Below the pieces are notes generated by a model. It was not told where the DNA came from and made no database searches. It saw only the letters and a program-made list of their open reading frames with translations. From Gordoniibacillus kamchatkensis (lineage in GTDB: Bacteria; Bacillota; Bacilli; Paenibacillales; NBRC-103111): 64,000 bases of DNA. The translations under genes were made by a program, and so were the position numbers. Shown here piece after piece: positions 7,233 to 16,511 of this stretch; position 1 is the stretch's first letter; every line of letters starts with the position of its first letter. The stretch is from contig NZ_JXAK01000025.1 of the NCBI RefSeq assembly GCF_000829455.1, positions 1 to 64,000 of the forward strand. Reading direction: 5' to 3'.

Positions 7233-9512
7233 ATGAACAAGTTAACGGGGAAAGTCGGCTCCATGGCGGAGATGATCGAGCTCGTGCGGCGCACGCCGGA
7301 AATTATGTCGCAGGTGACGCACTGGCATACGATTCCGCCGCGCGAGGCGCGCTACGCGGAGTTTCCCGCCGGGCTTCACGAGGGGCTGAAGACGGCGCTC
7401 CGGGATCGCGGCGTCCATAGTCTGTATACGCATCAGGCGGCGGCGTTCCGTGAGGCCGAGCTGGGCCGCCATGTCGTGACCGTGACGCCGACCGCGTCGG
7501 GCAAGACGCTGTGCTACAACCTCCCGGTGCTGCAGCGCATTTTGCACGACGATAGCGCGCGGGCGCTTTATTTGTTTCCGACGAAAGCTTTGGCGCAAGA
7601 CCAGGTAGCCGAAATGCAGGAGCTCGTCGACAAGATGGGCGCCCGGATCAAAACGCATACATACGACGGCGATACGCCGCCGGCGGTGCGCCAAGTCATC
7701 CGCAACGCCGGGCACGTCGTCGTCACGAACCCGGACATGCTGCACGCGGCGATTTTGCCGCATCATACGAAATGGGTCAAGCTGTTTGAGAACCTCAAAT
7801 ATATCGTCATCGACGAGGTGCACGCGTATCGCGGCGTATTCGGCTCGCACGTGGCGAACGTGATCCGCAGGCTGAAGCGGATTTGCCGCTTCTACGGCTC
7901 GTCGCCGCAGTTCATCTGCGCTTCGGCGACGATCGACAACCCGCGCGAGCATGCGGAGCGGCTTATCGGCGAAAGCGTGGCGCTCGTTGACGACAACGGA
8001 GCGCCGGCGGGCGAAAAGCATTTTGTATTTTACAACCCGCCTGTCGTCAACCAGCAGCTCGGCATCCGCAAAAGCTCGGTGCTGGAGACGCGCAAGCTGG
8101 CCGCTCTGCTGCTGAAGCAAGGCATCCAGACGATCGTATTCGCGCGCAGCCGGGTGCGGGTGGAAATTCTTCTTACCTACTTGCAGGAGCTGGTGAAGCA
8201 CGAGCTCGGCACGAAATCGATTCGCGGCTACCGCGGCGGGTATTTGCCGCAGCTGCGGCGCGAGATCGAACGGGGGCTGCGCAGCGGCGACATCCGCGGC
8301 GTCGTATCGACGAACGCGCTCGAGCTCGGCATCGACATCGGGCAGCTGCAGGCGTGCGTGCTGAACGGCTATCCCGGCACGATCGCTTCGACATGGCAGC
8401 AGTCGGGACGCGCCGGACGGCGGCAGGAAAGCTCGATCACGTTTATGGTGGCGAGCTCGAATCCGCTCGATCAATATATCGTGCAAAATCCCCGCTATTT
8501 TTTCGAACGGCCTCCGGAGCGGGCTTTGATTCATCCCGACAACCTGATCATACTGCTCGACCATGTAAAATGCGCGGCATACGAGCTTCCGTTCGAGCCG
8601 GGCGAGACGTTCGGCGGCGAACCGCTGGAGGAGCTGCTCGAATATTTGGCGGAAGAGCGCGTGCTGCACCGCGCCGAAGGGCGCTGGTACTGGATGGAGC
8701 AGTCGTTCCCGGCGCAAAACATTTCGCTTCGTTCGGCCGCGCAGGAAAATTTTATCATTATCGATATGACGTCGGGTGCGCGCGTCCTCGGCGAGGTCGA
8801 CCGTTTCAGCGCGCCGACGCTGCTGCACGAGGAAGCGATTTATATCCACGAAGGCGTGCAATATCAGGTAGAAAAGCTCGATTACGACGAGAAAAAAGCG
8901 TACGTCCGCGAAGTGAACGTCGATTATTTCACCGATGCGAACCTGGCTGTCGAGCTGAAGGTGCTGCACGTCAATCGCGAAGACCGCGATGCGGGGCTGG
9001 AGCGGCAATTTGGCGACGTCGAAATTTTGTCGAAGCCAACGATTTTTAAAAAAATTCGGCTGAGAAGTCACGAAAATATAGGCTCGGGGCCTATTCATCT
9101 GCCGGAGGAGGAGCTGCACACGAGCTCGTATTGGTTCACGTTTGCAGACAGCGTGACGGAGAAGCGCAGCGTGAACGAGATGCAGGTTGCGCTGCTCGGG
9201 CTGGCCAATGTGCTTGTACATATTGCGCCGCTGTACCTGATGTGCGACCCGCTCGACATTCGCGTCGTGCCGCAGGTGAAGGCGCCGCATAACAAGAAGC
9301 CGACGATCTTTTTCTACGACCGGTATCCGGGCGGAATCGGGCTGAGCGAACGCCTGTACGAAGTGCACCGCGAGCTGCTCGCCGAGGCGAAGCGGCACAT
9401 TGCCGGCTGTACGTGCCTGAGCGGCTGCCCGGCGTGCGTAGGGCCGATCGAGGAAGTCGGATTGACCGGCAAGCAGCTCGCGCTAGGGCTGCTCGGCGAA
9501 GTGGAGGCGTGA
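7233..9512 (+). CDS. mrfA: MrfA-type DEAD/DEAH-box DNA helicase
   Basis: A 759-residue superfamily 2 helicase. Visible are TPTASGKT (Walker A, residues 85-92), VIDEVHAY (DEVH box), CASATI (motif III), then the second helicase domain with IVFARSR and QQSGRAGRR (motif VI). A C-terminal cysteine cluster, CTCLSGCPAC, marks the DUF1998/MrfA type. In Bacillus subtilis MrfA (YprA) works with the exonuclease MrfB in repair of mitomycin C damage, separately from UvrABC. AGGAG 10 bases before the ATG at 7233 sets the start. The mrfB gene follows after 5 bases, as in other Bacillota, and two further repair genes come next. Confidence 0.88.
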   Translation: MNKLTGKVGSMAEMIELVRRTPEIMSQVTHWHTIPPREARYAEFPAGLHEGLKTALRDRGVHSLYTHQAAAFREAELGRHVVTVTPTASGKTLCYNLPVLQRILHDDSARALYLFPTKALAQDQVAEMQELVDKMGARIKTHTYDGDTPPAVRQVIRNAGHVVVTNPDMLHAAILPHHTKWVKLFENLKYIVIDEVHAYRGVFGSHVANVIRRLKRICRFYGSSPQFICASATIDNPREHAERLIGESVALVDDNGAPAGEKHFVFYNPPVVNQQLGIRKSSVLETRKLAALLLKQGIQTIVFARSRVRVEILLTYLQELVKHELGTKSIRGYRGGYLPQLRREIERGLRSGDIRGVVSTNALELGIDIGQLQACVLNGYPGTIASTWQQSGRAGRRQESSITFMVASSNPLDQYIVQNPRYFFERPPERALIHPDNLIILLDHVKCAAYELPFEPGETFGGEPLEELLEYLAEERVLHRAEGRWYWMEQSFPAQNISLRSAAQENFIIIDMTSGARVLGEVDRFSAPTLLHEEAIYIHEGVQYQVEKLDYDEKKAYVREVNVDYFTDANLAVELKVLHVNREDRDAGLERQFGDVEILSKPTIFKKIRLRSHENIGSGPIHLPEEELHTSSYWFTFADSVTEKRSVNEMQVALLGLANVLVHIAPLYLMCDPLDIRVVPQVKAPHNKKPTIFFYDRYPGGIGLSERLYEVHRELLAEAKRHIAGCTCLSGCPACVGPIEEVGLTGKQLALGLLGEVEA

Positions 9513-9517
9513 AGGAG

Positions 9518-11173
9518 ATGAGCGGGCTAAAGGAACGGTTGCAGCGGCTCAAACGGCCGGCTGCAGAGGGCGGGAGCGGCGGCGGTTTACGCGGTGCAGA
9601 TGCGGGTGTTGAGGATAGCCGGGCTCCGGGCAAGGAAAGCGGGAATGAGCAGAAAGATGCGGGGCGCGCCAGCAGCGCGGCTGCGGACGAACGGGTGGCA
9701 CCTCCCGGCTGGGAACGGTTGGGCGGCGTGCGGGTGGAGCGCAACGCCCACGGCGCTTTTTTGCTGCGCGAGCAAGTATATGCCCCGGATTACCGGCACG
9801 GAAAAGAGGCGTTGGGCGAGCTGGCGGAGCTCGCCGGCGAGCTCGGTTTGTTGGCTGGCGGCGGCAGCCCGCTGCGCCAAACGCGGCGGCAGCGCGCGCG
9901 CACAGTCGCTGCGCGCGGCATTGGAAGCGCGAATACGGACGGAACCACGATGCGTGCTGGTGAGGGGGAAGAAGCGGCGGAGCACGGTATTGAACAGGCG
10001 CTGCAGCCCGAGCGGCTGCTGTTTTTCGACACGGAGACGACCGGGCTCGGTGTCGGAGCAGGCAACGTGCCGTTCATGGTCGGGCTCGGCTTCTACGATG
10101 CGGACCGCTTCGTCGTGCAGCAATTGTTTATCCGGGGGCCTGCGGAGGAGGCGGCGATGCTCGCTTATTTCGAGCATCTGCTTGCGCGCTTCACCCATAT
10201 CGTTTCGTATAACGGCCGTTCGTTCGACTGGCCGATCGTGCAAAACCGTTTCGTTCTCGCGCGGCGCAAGCGGCAAGAGGACGTCTGGCGGCAAATCGAT
10301 TTGCTGTACCCCGCGCGCAGCCTGTGGCGGACGTCGCTGCCCTCGTGCCGGCTGAGCGCCGTGGAATCGGAGAAGCTCGGCTTCCGGCGCGAAGCTGACG
10401 TGCCCGGCTCACAGGCGCCGATGCTGTACTTGCAATATTTGGCTGAGCCCGATCCGGGCATTATCGCCGGCGTGTTCGTCCATAACGAGCACGATATCGT
10501 CTCGCTTGCGGCGCTGGCGATTCATATGGCGAAGCTGCTGCGCGGCAAGGAGCCGGTAGAGGAGCTCGGCGACGAGGAGCTGCTGCGGCTGAGCCTATGG
10601 CTCGACAAGCTCGGCCGCGCGGAGCTTGCGGAGCGGACGCGGGCGCAGCTCGCGCTGCGTCTGCATGGCGGCGGTCCGAGGCCGGGGCGGGACCGCTTGC
10701 TGCTTGAGCTGGCGGCGGCATACAAAAAGCTTGGCCGCTACGATAGCGCGGCCGAGCTGTGGCGCCGCTTTGTGGCGGAGCGCGGCGGCAGCTTCGCCTG
10801 TCCGGTCGAGCCGTACATCGAGCTGGCGATGCATGGCGAGCACCGCGAGCGGCGCTATGGCGAGGCGCTGGCGTACACCGAGGAAGCGCTGCGCCACGTC
10901 TGGAAGCGGATGTCGATGAGCCGCGTCAGTGATCAGCAGCGAGAGCTGGCAGAGGCGCTGCAAAAGCGCATCCGCCGGCTGCGGGACAAACTGCGGCGCG
11001 AGCAGACGGCCTCTGCGGCGGAAGCCGCGCCGGGCTCCGGGAAGGCGGCGGATCAGCCGCCCGCTTCCGCCGCCAGCAACGGCATGGGGCAGGAGGCGCG
11101 CATCGCAGGCTGGCCCGTGCCGCCGCGCAAAAAGCGAATAAAGCCCGAATACGCCATGGAGAGCCTGATATGA
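9518..11173 (+). CDS. mrfB: MrfB-type DnaQ-like exonuclease
   Basis: A 551-residue protein with an RNase H-like DEDD exonuclease core. FFDTETTGLG carries the first Asp/Glu pair (D171, E173), SYNGRSFDWPIVQNRF the second Asp, and HNEHDIVSLAAL the last motif. The first 160 residues are low-complexity and Gly/Arg-rich. The C-terminal part (about 330-500) is helical and repeat-like (LGRYDSAAELW, GEALAYTEEALRHVW). This makes it longer than the roughly 410-residue B. subtilis YprB. GGAGG (9503-9507) lies 10 bases before the ATG. It is the known partner of MrfA in mitomycin repair. The extra C-terminus may be a TPR-like interaction region (inference). Confidence 0.83.
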   Translation: MSGLKERLQRLKRPAAEGGSGGGLRGADAGVEDSRAPGKESGNEQKDAGRASSAAADERVAPPGWERLGGVRVERNAHGAFLLREQVYAPDYRHGKEALGELAELAGELGLLAGGGSPLRQTRRQRARTVAARGIGSANTDGTTMRAGEGEEAAEHGIEQALQPERLLFFDTETTGLGVGAGNVPFMVGLGFYDADRFVVQQLFIRGPAEEAAMLAYFEHLLARFTHIVSYNGRSFDWPIVQNRFVLARRKRQEDVWRQIDLLYPARSLWRTSLPSCRLSAVESEKLGFRREADVPGSQAPMLYLQYLAEPDPGIIAGVFVHNEHDIVSLAALAIHMAKLLRGKEPVEELGDEELLRLSLWLDKLGRAELAERTRAQLALRLHGGGPRPGRDRLLLELAAAYKKLGRYDSAAELWRRFVAERGGSFACPVEPYIELAMHGEHRERRYGEALAYTEEALRHVWKRMSMSRVSDQQRELAEALQKRIRRLRDKLRREQTASAAEAAPGSGKAADQPPASAASNGMGQEARIAGWPVPPRKKRIKPEYAMESLI

Positions 11174-11237
11174 ATAATTGCGCTGCGCATTAGTGCAATC
11201 TAAGGATAGGGAATATTTGCCACGAGGGGTGTTGGGA

Positions 11238-12053
11238 TTGCCGGAATTGCCGGAGATGGAGCATTACCGCGAAGCTCTTATTCCGCTCGTCGCAGGGAAG
11301 ACGATTACGGCTGCAGACGTCGAGCGGGAGAGGACGATCAACGTTCCCGTTGGCGTTTTTACCCAGTCTGTCGTTGGACAGCAGATCGTTACGGTGAAGC
11401 GGCGGGCGAAGCATTTGCTGTTTCCGCTCGCAAACGGCTATACGCTGCACCTGCACCTCATGCTTGACGGCTCGATGTTTTACGGCACGCCCGAGCAGAA
11501 GCAAAACCGCACGGCGCAAGTGACGCTTGCTTTTCAAGACGGGCGGATGCTTTATTTTCACGGGCTGCGGCTCGGCTATTTGCATCTTCAGACGGAAGTG
11601 GAGCTGGCTGAGGTGCTTGACACGCTTGCTCCCGATCCGTTCGACCCGCAGCTGACGCCCGGGCTGTTCGCAGACCGGCTGCGCGGAAAGCGCGCGACGC
11701 TGAAGGCGGCGCTCACCGACCAAGACGCGGTCGTATCCGGCATTGGCAACTGCTACTCCGATGAAATATGTTTTGCCGCCGGACTGCTGCCGACCCGCCG
11801 CACGACCGGGTTGAACGATGAGGAAGCGAACCGTCTGTACGGCGCGATGCGCAGCGTACTGCGCGCGGCGACGGACGGAGGCGGCTATATGGAAATGCCG
11901 CTGTACGCCGGCGATACGCTTACAGGCGCCTTTAACGAGCGGTGCGCCGTCTACGACCGCGGCGGCGAGCCGTGCGTGCGATGCGGCAGCCCGATCGTAT
12001 TTGCGACAGTGAATTCCCGAAAATGCTTTTACTGTACGACGTGCCAGCAGTAG
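11238..12053 (+). CDS. Fpg/Nei-family DNA glycosylase/AP lyase
   Basis: A 271-residue base-excision enzyme that removes oxidised bases and cuts the abasic site. The TTG at 11238 is chosen because GAGGGG sits 8 bases upstream and the next residues are PELPEME, so removal of Met exposes the catalytic N-terminal Pro and following Glu. KRRAKHLLF holds the conserved DNA-binding Lys. GIGNCYSDEICFAAGL is the helix-two-turn-helix. The end CVRC...CTTCQQ is the zinc finger. Fpg and Nei cannot be told apart with confidence here. It lies between mrfB and nfo in the repair cluster, about 65 bases after mrfB. Confidence 0.87.
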   Translation: MPELPEMEHYREALIPLVAGKTITAADVERERTINVPVGVFTQSVVGQQIVTVKRRAKHLLFPLANGYTLHLHLMLDGSMFYGTPEQKQNRTAQVTLAFQDGRMLYFHGLRLGYLHLQTEVELAEVLDTLAPDPFDPQLTPGLFADRLRGKRATLKAALTDQDAVVSGIGNCYSDEICFAAGLLPTRRTTGLNDEEANRLYGAMRSVLRAATDGGGYMEMPLYAGDTLTGAFNERCAVYDRGGEPCVRCGSPIVFATVNSRKCFYCTTCQQ

Positions 12054-12065
12054 GAGGACAAGGGC

Positions 12066-13022
12066 ATGGGAAAAAATCGACGCGGCAACGTCCCTCCCGG
12101 TAACGCCGCTTCGGCCGCCGGCGCCGGTGTCAGCGGCGCCGCTGCCGGCGCTAAGGAGGCTACGGCGCCGCCGATTGCCGCGCGCAGCATAGGCAGCCAT
12201 GTCAGCATACGCCGCGGTTATGCCGCAGCAGCCAAAACAGCGCTCTCCATAGGCGGAAGCGCATTTCAATATTTTCCGAAAAATCCGCGCAGCCTCGAGC
12301 TTAAAATGCCGTACGACCGCAGCGACGCGGCGGCGTGCGCGGCGTTTTGCCGGGAGCACGGTTTGCCCTCGATCGGCCATGCGCCGTATCCGGTCAACCT
12401 CGCTATAGACGATCAGGCCAAACGGGAGGCGATTCGCCGGGCGCTGCTCAATGCGTTGGACATTACGGATGCATGCGGTTCGATCGGGCTCGTCGTCCAT
12501 TTCGGCAAGTTTTCCGGCCCCGACCCGTTGCAAGGCTACAAAAATATAATACAATTAATGAATAGCGTGCTTACCGAGTATGAAGGCAAGGCGCTGTTCC
12601 TGCTGGAAAACATGGCCGGCGAAGGGAGCCAGATCGGTACGACGTTCGAAGAACTCGTCCACATGCGGCAGCTGTGCGCCTACCCGCACAAGGTCGGCTT
12701 TTGCGTCGATACGTGCCATTTGTTCGCCAGCGGCTACTGGAACGGCGGCAACTGGCCGGAAGTGGAGAGACGGGGGCTGGAGCTCGGGTTTTTCGAGCAT
12801 GTCCGCGCTGTTCATTTTAACGATTCGGTGTACGGGTCAGGGGAACGCAAAGACCGCCATGCGCGCATCGGCCATGGCCGCATCGGGCTTCCGGCGCTGA
12901 GGGCGGCGCTGCAATCGCCGGCGCTTGCCCGCGTACCGTTCGTACTTGAGACAGAACCGGGGGCGGACGGCACGCATCGGGACGAAATCGCTTTCGTGCG
13001 CGAGCTGGCAGCGGGGCGATAA
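12066..13022 (+). CDS. nfo: deoxyribonuclease IV (AP endonuclease)
   Basis: A 318-residue TIM-barrel endonuclease IV, which cuts abasic sites and 3' blocked ends using a Zn cluster. Motifs are GSHVSIRRGY near residue 45, AFQYFPKNPRS, IGHAPYPVNLA, LVVHFGKF, LLENMAGEGSQIG, GFCVDTCHLFASGY, VHFNDS and ERKDRHARIGHGRIG. AGGAGG precedes the ATG at 12066. Oddity: about 40 low-complexity Ala/Gly-rich residues come before the usual start at GSHVS, more than typical Nfo proteins carry. Next to a Fpg/Nei glycosylase it gives a near-complete base-excision pair in one operon. Confidence 0.9.
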   Translation: MGKNRRGNVPPGNAASAAGAGVSGAAAGAKEATAPPIAARSIGSHVSIRRGYAAAAKTALSIGGSAFQYFPKNPRSLELKMPYDRSDAAACAAFCREHGLPSIGHAPYPVNLAIDDQAKREAIRRALLNALDITDACGSIGLVVHFGKFSGPDPLQGYKNIIQLMNSVLTEYEGKALFLLENMAGEGSQIGTTFEELVHMRQLCAYPHKVGFCVDTCHLFASGYWNGGNWPEVERRGLELGFFEHVRAVHFNDSVYGSGERKDRHARIGHGRIGLPALRAALQSPALARVPFVLETEPGADGTHRDEIAFVRELAAGR

Positions 13023-13065
13023 AGTCGTGATTGCCGCAAAGCGGACGGGAGTAGGAGGAGTTCGT

Positions 13066-13401
13066 TTGATTCACGTTTACTTGGACGATGTCCGGCCGTG
13101 CCCGCGAGGGTTCGTTGCCGCCCGCACGGCGGAGGAATGCATCCTGCTTCTAGAGCAGTGCGAGGTCGACATTCTTTCGCTCGACTTTGACCTCGGCTGG
13201 CACGCTCCGAGCGGCAGCGCGGTGGCGAGCTGGATCGCCCAGAACGGGCGGTTTCCGCGCCGGCTTTATTTTCATACGTCGAGCCCCGCCGGCCGCGAAC
13301 AGATGGTGCGTTTGCTGCTGCCTGCATTGCCGCCGGACGTCGAGCTTCATAACGGGCCGATGCCCGACGATGTGCTGCAGCAAGCAGCGGCGGGAGGTTG
13401 A
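13066..13401 (+). CDS. cyclic-phosphate-processing receiver-domain protein
   Basis: A 111-residue single-domain protein that starts MIHVYLDDVRPCPRGF and contains DILSLDFDLG, the layout of the cREC receiver-like family found with nucleotide-processing and repair systems. Asp residues in YLDD and LDFD match the acidic pocket and phosphoacceptor positions of receivers. The TTG at 13066 follows AGGAGG (13053-13058) with 7-base spacing. It lies 43 bases after nfo, so it is probably the last gene of the repair operon. Its molecular role is unknown. Family assignment is from recognition of the N-terminal pattern and is moderately sure. Confidence 0.65.
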   Translation: MIHVYLDDVRPCPRGFVAARTAEECILLLEQCEVDILSLDFDLGWHAPSGSAVASWIAQNGRFPRRLYFHTSSPAGREQMVRLLLPALPPDVELHNGPMPDDVLQQAAAGG

Positions 13402-13492
13402 CCGGAATCATACAGGCTGCGCGGGAAAAGCGGTGCTTGTGGATCGGAGAGATGCAAGTTGTGTGCAGCAAAACTCGCATCGTAAGCATCCG

Positions 13493-13541
13493 TCTTTGAA
13501 CTTGTGTTGTCAAATACGCGAGAGCACAAGTTCATCAAAGC
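13493..13541. repeat. inverted repeat in the leader of the ABC ATPase gene
   Basis: CTTTGAACTTGTG pairs with CACAAGTTCATCAAAG (a 2-base bulge) about 115 bases before the ATPase gene. There is no T-run, so it is not a plain terminator. It could be an operator or an RNA stem. Confidence 0.45.
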
Positions 13542-13653
13542 CGGAGACCCGAATTCAATCCGCAGCATAGCCGTACATTCTCGTGCAGCCAGATACATAC
13601 CGGTTACAGCGGGGAGAAAAACAGGCATTAGACAAAGGAGCAGGGGAAACCTT

Positions 13654-14421
13654 ATGATCAAGCTGTCGAACGTAAATTTTATCCGCGAAAGCCGTACGAT
13701 TTTGCAAAACATCAATCTGCATATTCGCGAAGGGGAGCATTGGGTGCTGCTCGGCCGCAACGGCTCGGGCAAGACGACGATTTTGGAAATGGTGAACGGG
13801 TACCATTTTCCGAGCTCCGGCTCGGTTGACGTGTTGGGCCACCGGTACGGCACCGTCGACCTGCGCGAGCTGCGGCGCAGCATCGGCTACATCAGCCAGT
13901 CGCTGTTCGAGAAGCTGAGCCCCGCCGATCCGGTGTGGGAAGTGGTAGCGACCGGAGCGTATGCGTTTTTGCGCTTTTATCAGACGATCCCGGACGAAGC
14001 GCGCGAGAAGGCGCTCGAGCTGCTTGGGCGCATCCAACTGTCCCATCTGCAGAACCAGCCGCTCGGCACGCTGTCCCAAGGTGAAAGAAAAAAAGTGATG
14101 CTGGCCCGTTCCCTCATGTCTGAGCCCAAAGTGCTCATTTTGGACGAGCCGTGCTCGGGTCTCGATTTGTACGAGCGCGAGCGGATGCTGCAAAGCGTGC
14201 AGGAGCTGAGCGGAGGCGGCAACATGACGGTGCTGTACGTGACTCACCATATCGAGGAAATCGTGCCGATGTTTACGCACGTGGCGCTGCTCGAGCAAGG
14301 CGAGCTCATTGCCGCCGGGCCGAAACGCGAAGTGCTGACGCCGGAGCTGCTCAAAAGAGCGTACGACGTGCCGCTGGAGCTGGAATGGTTCCGCGACCGG
14401 CCGTGGGCCAAAGTGCTGTGA
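13654..14421 (+). CDS. stand-alone ABC transporter ATP-binding protein
   Basis: A 255-residue single ABC ATPase: GRNGSGKTT (Walker A), LSQGERKKVMLARSLM (signature), VLILDEPCSGLD (Walker B) and the switch His in VTHHIEEI. It resembles the YlmA/molybdate-type cytosolic ATPases that sit apart from any permease. No permease or binding-protein gene is adjacent, so the partner is unknown. The ATG at 13654 follows AGGGG with 7-base spacing; a longer upstream open frame is non-coding. The next gene, a methyltransferase, starts 15 bases later, so the two are probably co-transcribed. Confidence 0.8.
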   Translation: MIKLSNVNFIRESRTILQNINLHIREGEHWVLLGRNGSGKTTILEMVNGYHFPSSGSVDVLGHRYGTVDLRELRRSIGYISQSLFEKLSPADPVWEVVATGAYAFLRFYQTIPDEAREKALELLGRIQLSHLQNQPLGTLSQGERKKVMLARSLMSEPKVLILDEPCSGLDLYERERMLQSVQELSGGGNMTVLYVTHHIEEIVPMFTHVALLEQGELIAAGPKREVLTPELLKRAYDVPLELEWFRDRPWAKVL

Positions 14422-14436
14422 GAAGAGGATGAACGA

Positions 14437-15537
14437 GTGGAGAACGTAAAGACCGAACAGCCGGGCGTCAGGCAAAACGCCCCGGACGCCGCAGCCGGCG
14501 TCCGCGCCGCAAGCTCGCGCTTTATCGGCACTGCCAACCATGGCTATGCGCAGCAGGCGCAAGAGGAAGTGAGGCGCTTGTTCCCGGGAGCGGCGTTCCG
14601 GTATTTGGCGCCGGCCGAAGTGTTTGTGATGGAGTTCCCTGTTGCAAGCGCAGAGGCGGTTACGACGCTGCGCGACAAGGAGCCGATCTTTTTGCGCCAT
14701 ATTCAGCCGGTGGATGCCGAGCTTGAAGCCCATGGCGACGCTGCCGATATAGAGGCGCTGATGAATTGGGCGCAAAGCTTGCCGGCGTCGAGGTTTGCGC
14801 CGGGCTTGCCCGTCGCCGTACACGTTCGCAAGCCGGACGGTCTTGCGCTGCCGTACGCGAACGCCGACCTGCGCGCGGCGCTGCAGGAGACGCTGGCGCA
14901 GCAGTTTGGCATCGAGCCCGTCGTGCGCGGCGCAGCGCTCATCGTGTCCGTTTATGTGACGGGCGACAAGCTGTATGCCGGCGTGTCGGAGCCGGCGCAC
15001 AATTTGTCCGATTGGCCGGGCGGCGCCATCCGGTTTCAGCGCGAGGACGAGCAAATTTCCCGGGCGAAATTCAAGCTGCTCGAAGCGGAGCAGCGGTTCG
15101 GCCTCGATTTGTCCGATTTCCGCGCAGCGCTCGATATCGGGGCCGCTCCCGGCGGCTGGACGTCGCTGCTGCTGGAACGGGGACTTCGGGTTACCGCTGT
15201 CGATCCGGCGGCGCTTCACCCGTCGCTGCTTGGCGACCACAAACTGACTTATTTGCGAAAAAATGCCGGGGACGTCCGCTTCGCGCCGGACAGCTTCGAT
15301 TTGCTCGTATGCGACATGAGCTGGAATCCGAAGCAAATGGCCAGGCTCGTCGCCGACTTGCTGTATGCGCTTCGGACGAACGGACTTGCCGTTATTACGG
15401 TCAAGCTGCTGCACGGCAAAGCGTTTCAAACGGTGCGCGAAGTGACGGCCGCGTTTGCCGGATCGCTCGAACTGCTGCGCGCGAAGCAGTTGTTTCACAA
15501 CCGCGACGAGCTGACGCTTTTGCTGCGCAGAGTTTAG
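14437..15537 (+). CDS. RlmM-like SAM-dependent RNA methyltransferase
   Basis: A 366-residue protein that starts at GTG. The C-terminal part is a FtsJ/RrmJ-like Rossmann methyltransferase: LDIGAAPGGWTSLLLERG (SAM loop), VDPAALHP, LLVCDMSWNP and VITVKLLHGKAF give the K-D-K pattern of 2'-O-ribose methyltransferases. The N-terminal half (SRFIGTANHGYAQQAQEEV) looks like the THUMP-type RNA-binding half of RlmM. In E. coli RlmM modifies C2498 of 23S rRNA. A rRNA target is the likely role here but has not been shown. It lies 15 bases after the ABC ATPase and just ahead of a second methyltransferase. Confidence 0.72.
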   Translation: MENVKTEQPGVRQNAPDAAAGVRAASSRFIGTANHGYAQQAQEEVRRLFPGAAFRYLAPAEVFVMEFPVASAEAVTTLRDKEPIFLRHIQPVDAELEAHGDAADIEALMNWAQSLPASRFAPGLPVAVHVRKPDGLALPYANADLRAALQETLAQQFGIEPVVRGAALIVSVYVTGDKLYAGVSEPAHNLSDWPGGAIRFQREDEQISRAKFKLLEAEQRFGLDLSDFRAALDIGAAPGGWTSLLLERGLRVTAVDPAALHPSLLGDHKLTYLRKNAGDVRFAPDSFDLLVCDMSWNPKQMARLVADLLYALRTNGLAVITVKLLHGKAFQTVREVTAAFAGSLELLRAKQLFHNRDELTLLLRRV

Positions 15538-15566
15538 GGCTTGCGCCGAAGATGAGGGGGAGTATA

Positions 15567-16207
15567 ATGACTGAACCGGTGCACAAGTCGGACCGGGAGC
15601 ATTGGAATGACGTCTTTAGCGAATTGCAACTTGGCAAACCGGTTTATGATCTGTGGCTGGACAGCTACGGACAGCTGCTGGCGGGTACGAAAGATGACGC
15701 GGTTATCGATTTGGGCTGCGGCTATGGTTGCGATACGCTCTACTTGGCGGAGCGCGGCTATCGCGTCATCGCCTGCGACTTGTCGGAAGAGGCGCTGCGC
15801 CGCATCCATGAGCATATCCCGGAGGCAGCTACGACGCAGGTCGATATGACGGCAGGCTTGCCGTTCGCGGACGGCAGCGCCGGAGCGGTTGTGGCCGACT
15901 TGTCGTTGCATTATTTCGCCTGGGATACGACTGTCCGTATTGTGCGGGAGATCGCCAGGGTGCTGAAGCCGGCGGGGCTTTGCTGGCCCGCTTTAACTCG
16001 GTTCGCGACGTTCACTACGGCGCCGGGCTCGGCATTATGGTGGAGCCGAACTATTATGAGCACGAAGGCCGGCGCAAACGGTTTTTCGACGAGGCCGACT
16101 TGCGGCGGCTGTTTGCGGATTGGTCGATCGAGGCGCTCGCGGAGACGGAGATGCACCGTTACGGCAAGCCGAAACGATGCTGGGAGCTGGCTGCGGTCAA
16201 TAAGTGA
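15567..16207 (+). pseudogene. class I SAM methyltransferase, frame broken by a 1-base deletion
   Basis: Restored length is about 213 residues. The first part reads VIDLGCGYGCDTLYLAERG (SAM loop), IACDLSEEALRR, then VVADLSLHYFAW, a Methyltransf_11/25-type small-molecule methyltransferase. Near 15979 the frame slips: GLCWPALTRF should read GLLLARFNSVRDVHY, and the correct ending (YEHEGRRKRFFDEADLRRLF ... ELAAVNK) continues in the next frame to the stop at 16207. One missing T restores everything. GAGGGGGAG precedes the ATG. Because both halves are intact, a sequencing deletion is more likely than true decay. The substrate is unknown. Confidence 0.72.
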
Positions 16208-16511
16208 GGGCAATCCGCTCAAGTCTCGCTCGGCATAAGGGGCAGCGATCAATAAAGTTTACTTTTGCAAAAGAGTATTGTTTTGTAAGGTACATTGCCG
16301 TAAGGCGTACAGGTCTATAGGGCGTAATGACTGCAATGTGTATGCTCTGTACAGCGTGATGATGCGCAGGGCGTAATGTGGAGCTGTGTGCCGCTCTGTA
16401 TGATGTGCCGCTTCGCATTTTACTTCTACGCATGTATTTCCCGCGCAAGATACGGTGCCGAGCAAATTTTGAATCCAAGCATGAACGGCGGGCATCGAAG
16501 GAGGGAGCCGC
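16208..16511. other. non-coding gap before the NlpC/P60 gene
   Basis: About 300 bases with no gene seen. GGGCGTAATG occurs twice, 49 bases apart (16320-16329 and 16369-16378). The function of these short repeats is unknown. The region must hold the promoter of the next gene. Confidence 0.45.

Noticed and set aside
7242-9398. Long open frame of over 700 codons on the minus strand across mrfA
   Set aside because: It mirrors the real helicase gene. High G+C leaves antisense frames open; it lacks domain motifs and a ribosome site. The same applies to minus-strand frames at 13555-15498, 20348-21961 and 55183-56790.
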